This document shows positions 56,501 to 64,000 of a stretch of DNA of 64,000 nucleotides, in pieces. Within the stretch, counting starts at the first letter, position 1. The number at the start of each line of letters is the position of its first letter. Origin of the DNA: Anthopleura xanthogrammica (taxonomy: Eukaryota > Cnidaria > Anthozoa > Actiniaria > Actiniidae); NCBI GenBank assembly GCA_964019055.1, contig OZ025224.1, forward strand, positions 8,450,694 to 8,514,693, read 5' to 3'. Below the pieces are notes generated by a model, which had not been told where the DNA came from, searched no databases, and worked only from the letters and a program-made list of their open reading frames with translations. The position numbers were made by a program, and so were the translations under genes.

Positions 56501-58273
56501 ATTTTGATCCAACATATTTTTTTTCTATTTTGCTGTTATGGTGGTTGTCATGACTACAAATTTGATAGTTAGTGGATATTTTGGATTATAACTTCTTAAT
56601 TTGCTTGACCTTTGTGTATGGAATTGTTTTAAGTCAGTGAATAAAGTCTGGGAAAAAATTTGCGAAAAGAACTGGTATAGTTGCTCGAAATTGAACAAGA
56701 GTAAATAAAAACTTTGTGTCAACGAACAGCTGAACTAACGATTCGAGAACGATGAAAATAGTGAAAAAGTGGAGGAAAAAAGGCGAAAAAAAACCTTTAT
56801 TAACGAAAGTGGGAATAATCAAAACTCGTGAAATAAATAATTTATAAAAAATGAGATAAATCTATATTTAAATTCAAGTTATTTAGGGTCTCCAAAAGTT
56901 GTTATCGAGGATTGAATTCGAACCAATGAAGATAAGGCGATAGTTTATTGAATTTGAACAAGATTGCAGTTTTTGAGACTGACATTAGAAATTAAAATGA
57001 ATACACAGTTTGTTTATTATTTCAAAATAAAGTTAATGAAAGTTCGTCTGGTTATGACAACAAACAGCACTAAGACAGGGATTTAGCGTCTCTGTTTTGA
57101 AAGAAAGCTGGCATACTTAACTAAAAAAAGCTTTTTCAAAAACGGATTTTTTTTCTTTTCGTCATTTCTTCGCATCGAAATATTTCCGCCGGCTAAAAGT
57201 TCCAACCTGATTTATTATTGCTAGGGGCTAAGCAAACATTGTATTTCCTCACAAAGATAACAGTGGCTTAATAATATCTAAATTAACCGAAAAAAAACAA
57301 ATTTTCAGGTATTTTTTTGACTTACTTTTGCCCTTTTTTGTGATGAATAAAGCTCTTTCACATGTTCTCCATGTAACTTCATCATTTCTGACACATCTCG
57401 TAAGACATCCTCGTAACTTTTGACTGTTTTTCTATTCAATAAAATCTTGCATTTCAGATTTCTTTCTTTATTCATAATCGTGATAATTCTAGGTTTCGGA
57501 GTCGTACTATTTGTTCTTGGAGAACTTGGATTCGATGAGCTGTCCGGAGGAACAGAAAGTTTAATATTTTTAATCCCTTCGCTAGGAATATCATTATTTT
57601 TTTCCTTTCTTTTTTCGGCATTATAGTTTATATTTCTGATTAATTGGTCCCCAGAGGAGCAAACGTAGTAGCCACCATCTTCAAGCTCATTAATAGAATT
57701 AATTATTTGTCCGTCAGGAGAAAAAATATTCCTCACTCCGTAAGGTAGAGGAATTGCCCTTGATAAATCTTCTAACAGGCTTTCAAACGAACGGTATCGT
57801 TGCTTAGTGATGATAAATGGCCGTCCTTTGAAATGTTTATCTCCATTACGATAAAAAGTTACTCTTTTTGACATATTATTTGTCCTGTTTTTATTCAATT
57901 CGCTTCGTTGGTCCTCATTTGTGGTGGAGGAATCTTGCTCGTCGTGGTGGCGTGCTCTAAATCGCTCGCGAACTGGTGTCACTGGTTCTTCTCTCCTGGA
58001 GTTTGGCACACGTTTATTATTCACTCCTCGTCTTGCAACTGGAATTCTACTGTCATTTGAAGGGATATATCTAGGTTGCTCCGTTGTTTTTCGTGTTTCT
58101 TTTTCCTTGTTAATCTTCGGCAGAGATTTTTGATCGTTTTCGTCGTATTTTTGCTCTTCATCACTTTGGTCCTGATCACCTTCACTCACATACGAACTGT
58201 AATCATGGTCAACTTTTCGATCCTCAGGAACACCTCTACGCCGAGTAAAATTCCTTTTTCCACGATACGCCAT
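44505..58273 (-). CDS. DCX-EMAP: DCX-EMAP: doublecortin plus EMAP-like microtubule-associated protein, 20 exons, 1291 aa
   Basis: Exons, in transcript order: 57326-58273, 54989-55175, 54462-54597, 53615-53764, 53163-53238, 52652-52753, 51997-52095, 51289-51423, 50563-50662, 50281-50321, 49884-50006, 49280-49414, 48698-48829, 48178-48245, 47486-47574, 47189-47286, 46981-47068, 46357-46452, 45731-45864, 44505-45443; total 3876 nt, all phases join. Domains: disordered charged N terminus (1-135), DCX1 (about 137-220, KRVTFYRNGDKHFKG), DCX2 (about 262-345, across the first junction), HELP motif (NWVYGYQGKDTRYNLHVLPS), then EMAP/EML tandem WD40 propellers with DDIKCIAVHPNQWYIATGQT and ending in LSTAGQDCAVLQW, and a Ser/Arg/Asp-rich tail of about 230 aa. 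Drosophila DCX-EMAP acts at the microtubule-based cilium tip of mechanoreceptor neurons. The intron after 46357-46452 needs a GC donor. The ATG at 58271-58273 was chosen because upstream has none. Confidence 0.93.
45495..45665 (-). mobile_element. SINE copy, minus orientation, in DCX-EMAP last intron
   Basis: Inverse of the SINE: CCCGGGGAAAAACCCTCGAA, GAGAGAACCAACAACAACTT, CACTCACATACGACACCGAG and B-box inverse GGAACTCGAACCTGGGG. A C13-14 run adjoins it at about 45660. Confidence 0.7.
46048..46247. mobile_element. Foldback MITE, full-length TAGACCTCTTTACC/CATTTCAGACCACGTG family
   Basis: Terminal repeats AGACCTCTTTACCTTGAGCG and the inverse of GCCCAAGGAAAAGAGGTCT, then ATGTTTTCCCCATTTCAAAC against ATGGAAAAAAACATTACG, with the common interior. 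This is the copy that shows the outer ends lacking in most others. It sits in a DCX-EMAP intron. Confidence 0.85.
46600..46862 (+). mobile_element. tRNA-derived SINE, near full length
   Basis: Head with CGCGCCTCAATGAGATCATG and B-box-like GGGTTTGATCCCT, then GTGAGTAGAGTTGCTTGTTG, CAACTTCTAAATTCCAATTC, GATCATGGAACAATTAGGGA, CCACAGGTTTGTTAGCCAGT and ATCCTGTAAAACAAGGAT near the 3' end. In a DCX-EMAP intron. Confidence 0.75.
48375..48620 (+). mobile_element. tRNA-derived SINE with A/B boxes and minisatellite-like tail
   Basis: A-box-like GGTGTAGCAGTAGTGC, B box AGGTTCAATTCC near 48,422, body GAGGGGTTTTTCTCCGGG and CATCCGCAAAACCCGACACG, and tail CGATCTGTGAGTTATCAG, CTTGTCCTGACTTAAATCAG, CCCAGAG. 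The tail is the inverse of the 57-60 bp minisatellite unit. Confidence 0.75.
48861..49027. mobile_element. MITE, GAGCAGTTTT family
   Basis: TA-GATCAGATTTCGCATAAAT at the left and ATAGGAAAACTGCTC-TA at the right, with the CACGGCACGGCACTGACACG interior. In a DCX-EMAP intron; same family as 13290-13449. Confidence 0.65.
49449..49858 (+). repeat. Minisatellite of alternating ~30-bp half units (GAAGCCCGAGTAAATG)
   Basis: About 12 half units of AGAAGCCC(G/C)(A/C)GTAAATG alternate between TTGGAATGGCCACTTTT and ATGTGTCACTTTA endings, so the higher-order unit is about 64 bp. It abuts DCX-EMAP exon 49884-50006. Confidence 0.9.
50725..51175 (+). repeat. 40-bp minisatellite (about 11 copies)
   Basis: Unit ATGTACACGAGTTGGATTGG ATGAACGTATAGGAATAAGA, nearly identical in the middle copies and diverged at the right end. 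In the DCX-EMAP intron between exons 51289-51423 and 50563-50662. Confidence 0.95.
51590..51960 (+). repeat. About 124-bp tandem repeat, three copies
   Basis: Each unit has CGCGCACGCCT, TTCACGCTAGAATACTACA, CTTGCGCATCAGATACACAG, AGTATTAGTGATGGCTGCGC and AGAGAAAATCGTCACAA. Starts at about 51621, 51742 and 51868. In a DCX-EMAP intron. Confidence 0.9.
53805..54440 (+). repeat. About 93-bp tandem repeat, seven copies
   Basis: Unit with CGTACGGTACTGACTTACAG, CGCGTACACGGTACGACATG, CTGTAACATTGAAATAACTT, TCCATAAGAATGGTTATCGT, ATGAGTGGGAAA. It fills the DCX-EMAP intron between the HELP-encoding exons (53615-53764 and 54462-54597) and comes within 25 bp of the donor side. Confidence 0.95.
54652..54880 (+). 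repeat. About 64-bp tandem repeat, four copies
   Basis: Unit GGGTCGTTTGCAAAGATTTT, TCCAGCCAAAAACCCTGGAA, CTTTGCTAGAACCATACAA, in the next DCX-EMAP intron upstream. Confidence 0.9.
55176..57325. other. First intron of DCX-EMAP
   Basis: 2.15 kb between the two exons that together encode the second doublecortin domain. AT-rich; I see no tandem array, SINE or MITE with clear ends and no nested gene. Confidence 0.5.
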
Positions 58274-60761
58274 AGACAACTAGGAGCTTATAGAATCATT
58301 TTACAAATCACTTATAGTTTTTGATCTTCAAAGGGTTTCATCGAATTTCTACTTATAGCTTTCTTTAAGTGTCTTACACCATCAGTCATCTCAGCTGTTT
58401 CATGAATCGTAGTGTTACAATTCTGTAAGTTAACTTTGGCGCTAAATGTAGCTCTTCGTCTCGATTATTATTTGTAAACAAAGTTCTTCTAGAGCTCCCA
58501 GTCTCTAAGGCCCTGACAACCGAACCACGTTAGCCTCTTAACCATTGTCCATTTTGAGACTATAAGTAACTATTTACTAAGCTAGCTTGTCTTCTAGAGC
58601 ACTCGTTGTCAGGTTTGTAGTGATGCAGGTGATAATCTGAATTGCAAATTCTCAAGCCGATGGAGCGAGAAGGTTTGCATTAAATAAATAGTAAGCGTTA
58701 GTCACTTTGCTTTATTCGAGAATTTAGAAAAGAAAGTTTAATTCCTTAAAAGCTTAAATTCTAAAAAAAATCGAGAAAAAAACAACAAGGCATCTGTTGT
58801 AAAGTTTTACCAAATTAGGGATCGTATAGTTAAGTTCGAAAGTTTTGGACCAGTGCAAATTTTCTGCTGACATTTTCCTCACTAAAGTTCAAATTTAAAT
58901 TTATAAGATATTGCTTACCAACTCATCTCAGCTTGAACGTATTGAGCAATTTATAACAATTTCAATACATTAAAGAACTTTGCGCAATGGGATGTTTTTA
59001 AAAAACACAGAAATGACATGTAATTATATTTTAACGCGCGCGCGAAAAAGTTTCTTTCCGAATACAAATTTACCGCAGAAAAAAGGCAATTCTTACTTTA
59101 ATTGAACTCCGCTAAATATTCATATTATAAAGCTCTTCTAAAAGTATATTGAGATTTTAATCAGGCGCTAATTCTGAAAAAAGTTAGGAGATTCTCAAGA
59201 TAAAATTCAAGAAAAATGTTTCAAATCTCATTTCGTCCGTAAAGCGCGCGCTCTGATCAAAAAACCTCAAATTGACAGTTTGCTGTCCGATCGATCTAGC
59301 AACGAGAACAAAGAGTTGTTTTTTGAATAAAAGTTTGTGGCATAAATTAATGTTGATGAAATTTTAATATGATATATTAGTCTTTGGGACAGGCCATATT
59401 TATGCGCGCGCATAAAATAGAAGAATGAAAGAATGGATTCTGGCGGGCAAAAATATAAGCTTTCGGTGGAAATATTGAAAGTGCACTAATTTTTTGGTAT
59501 CATGCAGTCAAAGTAGGAATTCCCCACTTGAAAACTGTGTATCCTGAACAAATTATACTTATTCCTGAAGGCAAAGTCCTTAGGAGACGAATTATGTATT
59601 TATGAATGAGGATTTTTTAACAATGTTTCATCAGACTAGCAACGAACGACAGCCGACTAACTCGTTCAAAATTTCAATTGAAACCGCCTTTTTCTGTGAA
59701 AAGAATTGAAGCTGACATCTATTACACAGAGTTTCGAGTTACTTTATTTATAAATAACGTCAAATATAGTAGTTATATTAATTGTACATCATTATCAGCT
59801 GGTAATTCGCCAACGATGGAATACTTGTTTAAGATGGATTAAGTTGCTATAACAAACTCTTATAAATTATTCAAGATTCTAACGGCTTTCGTAGAAACAC
59901 TGTGCAAAAATTATAAAACAAAAACGATAACAAACACGAATACTCCTATCTATACACTAGAACTGAAGATCTTAGAGCGTAAAAAAATCGTTCCTACTTA
60001 AAACGGGACAAAAACAAAAGGAACATTTTTGAATTTTTTTAAAATCTCGGAGCTTGGGTTTTCTGTACTGTAGTGAGGCTCATTCTACACCTTGGGAGGG
60101 AACGGGAAACCGAATTGAAAACTTAATTTTTAGAATTTTTCGTGTTGAATACAAGCGGCACAGCCCAGATAGTAAAATAATGGCACTCTTTGAAACAATC
60201 ACTGACGTAAGAAATTTTGAAAAAAAATTCTTTTGGGCGCAGTACTATCAATGCACGGCAAATCCATAACTCATGCTTTTCAAAGTTTTACAAATTTTAT
60301 TTTATTTTAAATTTTTCTTAAGTAGTTGGCTTAAAAATTCCAAAATGCTTTTGGATGCGGCATCGGAACGACAAAGCGCGGAATTCATGGTTCGACTCCC
60401 CTTAGGTACCGTTGCTATGCCCCACAAGCTCAACAAATTAGCTAGAATATCTCAGAATTTAAAACTCTGATCTTGGAAAATTGATTATAAATTGTTTCAA
60501 TTGTTTACTATTCTTTGAAAATAAGGAAAAATTGCCTCGTTATCCTTGTAGTACTCTTTAAAACACTGTGTAGTTGTTTGTGATTTTAATTCCTCTGGAA
60601 AACTGCTGCAACAGTGGTTGGTTCGCTAATGTCTGAGAAGAACCATGAATTGAAAAATAACTCTTTGCCTCACACAATACACGGATTTTACTTGAACAAA
60701 GTTCTTTCTTAAATCCTTCCAAACATTTCCTAATTTTTTTCACATTGTTAATGAACTTTAA
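58274..60761. other. Intergenic region upstream of DCX-EMAP and downstream of SCO
   Basis: 2.5 kb of AT-rich sequence. It should contain the DCX-EMAP promoter and 5' UTR and the SCO 3' UTR (minus-strand AATAAA at 60301-60306). Scattered CGCGCGC patches occur near 59035, 59245 and 59405. No coding exon, SINE or tandem repeat is evident. Confidence 0.45.
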
Positions 60762-61372
60762 TTATTTGGAAAGCCTGTATTTTAGCATGTGATTGATGAT
60801 CGTAGCGGATATCTGCGAAGCATCTTTGTTTTGTCCAAAGTATTCCATGAATTCACCATCTGGACTCACAAGATATTGAATAATAGTGTGGTCAACCTTA
60901 AAACAATTGGGAAAAAATTAGAAAGTTAGAATATTGACTAACCATTATTTCAAGCACTGCATATGGGTGAAAATCTTTGTAGGTGAAGACTATATGAACT
61001 GTGTGTTGTACTTACAATGTAATCATTATCATCATCTGCAGGTCCAGCACTGAAGTAAACCCGGTATGACTTACATACTTCTTTGACTTTTTCTACTGGT
61101 CCTGTCAGACCAATTAGTTTGGGATGGAATTCTAAGGATTCAAGGATTATTTATCCAGATAAGCCGAAAAGGTAAACTTGTGAACCAAATGCAATTAATT
61201 TTCATCATCATCAGCATCACCAGCAGCATCACCAGCAGCATCATCATCACAACCACAGTCATTATCATTAGCATCATCATCATTATCATTATCACCCCCA
61301 TCATCATCACCATCATCAGTGTTTTCAGATGGTACCACTGGTATCACTGTCATTTTTATCAGTGTCATCATT

Positions 61373-61403
<31 letters not shown>

Positions 61404-62177
61404 GTGCCACCATCACCATCACCATCACCATCACCATCACCATCACCATCACCACCACCACCACCACCACCACCACCACCACCATCACCATCACCATCAC
61501 CATCACCATCACCATCACCATCACCATCACCATCACCATCACCATCACCATCATCACCATCATCACCATCACCATCATCATTCACATCATCATCATCATC
61601 ATCATCATCCATCACCATTCTTCATCGCCATCCTTCATTACCTTTTAAGTACTCTGCAATAGCCTTAGGGTTATCTCTCTTCGGATCTACTGTGATGAAT
61701 AATGGCTGTAGTTCCTCTTTCACTTTATCTTTGGTTGTCTTGTCTGATAAAATTAAGTAAAATTATAGTCAGCGCAATAATAATTAATCCCTGGTTTATA
61801 ATATTAAACTGCTATGGAAAACAGTTTGTATCATCCTATCAAATAAATCTGATTGGTGGTGTTCCTCAAAGATTAGTCTTGGGGCCACTCTAATTCTGTA
61901 TAAATGTCAATTAGGAATGACGAGCTATAGATTATACATGAAAATAAAATAATTGATATGGTTACTGTTGATGATCATGATGGTTTTTGTTGATGATGAT
62001 GATCCGGTGCAGATCCAGGGGTGTCCATTGTTACACCAGACACCCCCCTCCAACCAAATAAACGTAAGTACAAAATAAGTCAGATCAACATTATTGATGA
62101 TGTCACTATATTGTCACTTTTTTCATTTCAGACACCCCCCTTGCAAATTTTTGGATCCACCCTTGGTGATTGTGATG

Positions 62178-62274
<97 letters not shown>

Positions 62275-63303
62275 ATCGGTAGTGGTGGTGGTGGTATACT
62301 ATCTTACCAACAGTATCAATTGCTTGAGCCATCTTCTCCAGTTCGTCAGGGCATATATCAGGACAGTGTGTGAAGCCAAAATATATCAACAGCCATTTGC
62401 CTCTGAAATCCTTGTCGGTAACTGGTTTACCTGTGTGATCTATCAGATCAAACGGACCACCCAGTGCTACTTTACCGATAGATTTATTCTTCTCTTTTTC
62501 TTTCTCTGAATTATATGAAAAAGAAAAGATTAGAACATGTTTGTCAATGTTAGCATTATTTTCAACTTGATAGGGAGCCACTGAGGCAAGTGTAAATTTG
62601 AAGAATGTTTTAGCTTAGTGTATTACAGAATTAGAAGATTGCATGATTTTGCTTGGCAGAGGTTTCCTTATTTTTCTCCCCTAACGAGAAGGAAAGGTAA
62701 CCTCTGCACAGATCTACTCGAAGCCATCCAAAACTCTGGACAAATAAATAAACTCACGTATGTCACAATATTCGACAGATTATCAAGCAGATCCTCGAAG
62801 AGGTTTCCTTTCCTTCTCATTAGAGGAGAGAAATAAGGGAACCTCTACCAAGCAGTGTACATGATTTTTAACCTGACATGACACGGAATGTCAAGTGTTT
62901 TTCATATGCGACATGTCAGTGACACAGTAACGGCAAGGTACAGTTAGTTTTTCAGTCAAACAAAAAACTGCTCCAAGCAGAAGTGATAGGCTAAGTTAGA
63001 GATTCTTACTCCAATTAAAATTGTTGGGCACCCTGTGGCAAACCACAGGTAACCCACACTACTACATTGTATGATATTATAGTATTTATTACCTTTTTCC
63101 TTTGCCTCTTTCAAGTATCTTACATAATAAACTACTCCACCACCAGCAAGAACAAAGAACACAAATGATGTCCAGGAAATTGGGCCTCTTTTGGAAGACC
63201 GTAGGAATGCCTCGTCCTTGGGTGACCCACTCTCAGCTCGCTGTAATATATTTCTACTAATACGAGGCTTAAGACTTGATCTTGGGAAACATGCCTTTGA
63301 CAT
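60762..63303 (-). CDS. SCO1: SCO1/SCO2 copper chaperone for cytochrome c oxidase assembly, 5 exons, 253 aa
   Basis: Exons in transcript order: 63093-63303, 62308-62505, 61642-61743, 61016-61131, 60762-60896; 762 nt, phases join. The N terminus [20 protein letters not shown] is Arg/Ser-rich like a mitochondrial presequence; a membrane anchor follows ([18 protein letters not shown]). The thioredoxin-like SCO domain starts at [19 protein letters not shown] and has the copper-binding CPDIC in [40 protein letters not shown], and the distal His ligand in [16 protein letters not shown], ending [11 protein letters not shown] proteins deliver copper to the CuA site of COX2 in the intermembrane space. 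The first ATG of the exon at 63303 is used; an acceptor 15 bp upstream means a further 5' exon (UTR or a few codons) exists. SCO1 and SCO2 cannot be told apart here. Confidence 0.93.
61201..61618. repeat. (CAT)n/(CAC)n/(CATCAC)n microsatellite in SCO intron 3
   Basis: About 420 bp. A CAT run near 61370, CATCAC repeats, a CAC block near 61450-61485, then CATCAC again. Poly-His, Asp/Gly and Met/Val frames are artefacts. Confidence 0.95.
62175..62275. repeat. (GTT)n microsatellite in SCO intron 2
   Basis: About 33 uninterrupted GTT triplets ending TTATCGGTAGTGG, 33 bp from the exon 2 donor at 62306-62307. Confidence 0.95.
62650..62855. mobile_element. Foldback MITE, TGCTTGGCAGAGGTTTCCTT family
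   Basis: Left arm TGCTTGGCAGAGGTTTCCTT, TTTCTCCCCTAACGAGAAGG, AAAGGTAACCTCT; right arm is the inverse (CGAAGAGGTTTCCTTTCC, GAGAAATAAGGGAACCTCTA, CCAAGCA). Centre about 80 bp. In SCO intron 1. Confidence 0.8.
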
Positions 63304-64000
63304 GAACCTACTGGATATCTGAGTGTACAAAAAAAGAGTGTAAGGACTACACATTTACCAGTAACCCTTAATTGTATTGTTGTGATTCGTAATATTCTGC
63401 AAACTCTGTAGCTGCGAGTTGTCTTTTGGAATTTGGTTTTTCAATGCCTCTAGTTAAAGAAAATAAAGGTACCAAATGATGGATTTTGATAGACAGCAGC
63501 GAAAAACCAATCTCACAACAACACCTTGAAATGTCTAAGTTTCCAGAATATTGAGAATCCCAGTAGCAAGCTTTGTAGAAACAGGGTAACAGCTCCCTTT
63601 TTAATTTTGGCAAAAAATACAGACTTTGTCTGGAGAAAATACATATTTCAACCCTGTAAAGTACTAATTGGTATATCTACACGTTGTCAGTCAACTATCT
63701 GGCCACCCAATGACCTCAACCAACCGATGACCTGCGTTGACAGTACATTGATTTAGATATCATATCCACCTGCAGACGTCTACACTATGTGTATCTGTCT
63801 GCCAGCATTATTTCTCGTTTTCTAGATAAAGAGCACATCTAAAGGAAAAACCTATGCTATTTCTAACTATAGAGTACTGATGTAGCACCAATGTTCATTT
63901 TCCTGAGGGTATAACGAAGATGACGTCATACATGTACAAAACGATGCACATACTCTTACATAATCTACAACTATAATCACCACAAGAAAATACCTTTAAG
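63304..64000. other. 5' flank of SCO
   Basis: An acceptor (CACTCAG, exon boundary at 63318) lies just upstream of the SCO ATG, so at least one 5' exon should be here. An 81-codon minus-strand open frame at 63368-63613 lacks family resemblance and could be part of the 5' UTR. Nothing else is supported. Confidence 0.4.

Noticed and set aside
61180..61662. Poly-His/Asp-Gly/Met-Val open frames
   Set aside because: They come from the (CAT)n/(CATCAC)n array in SCO intron 3; every register on both strands is open.
63368..63613. 81-aa minus-strand frame just upstream of SCO
   Set aside because: No similarity to known SCO N termini; best viewed as a possible 5' UTR exon until transcripts are seen.

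Overview
The window is animal (metazoan) nuclear DNA. Its genes are split by many introns with ordinary GT-AG borders, it is AT-rich, and it is dense in microsatellites, minisatellites, tRNA-derived SINEs and foldback MITEs. A TPR-CHAT gene, an intronless class A GPCR, a DCX-EMAP gene, a gustatory-receptor-like 7TM gene and the SINE style together suggest a cnidarian, probably an anthozoan. That placement is inference from content; no species marker is visible.

Layout. 0.9-4.9 kb (+): a TPR-CHAT gene broken by an in-frame stop and a frameshift. 7.4-21.8 kb (-): a 22-exon coiled-coil gene (1177 aa when joined), with a LINE 3' end, SINEs, MITEs and purine-rich simple repeats in its introns. 23.7-24.9 kb (-): an intronless rhodopsin-type GPCR. 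26.2-28.1 kb (-): a secreted PAN/apple-like plus discoidin (F5/8C) gene whose 3' end was not found. 30.6-34.6 kb (+): a claudin/PMP22-like four-TM gene with two alternative first coding exons. 34.6-39.6 kb: repeats only. 39.6-42.3 kb (+): a two-exon, 451-aa seven-TM protein with inverted topology, resembling gustatory-receptor-like (7TMIC) proteins. 42.3-44.5 kb: MITEs and a cluster of RFX X-box-like motifs. 44.5-58.3 kb (-): a 20-exon DCX-EMAP gene (two doublecortin domains, HELP, WD40 propellers, charged tail; 1291 aa), including one apparent GC-AG intron. 60.8-63.3 kb (-): a five-exon SCO1/SCO2 copper chaperone.

The exon models were built by hand from splice borders. In the three minus-strand multi-exon genes (coiled-coil, DCX-EMAP, SCO) every junction keeps phase and the summed length is divisible by three. 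The genes do not form a pathway or operon; they are independent neighbours. A loose sensory/ciliary theme (GPCR, GRL-like receptor, DCX-EMAP, X-box cluster) is possible but unproven. No rRNA, tRNA gene, CRISPR array or bacterial feature was seen.
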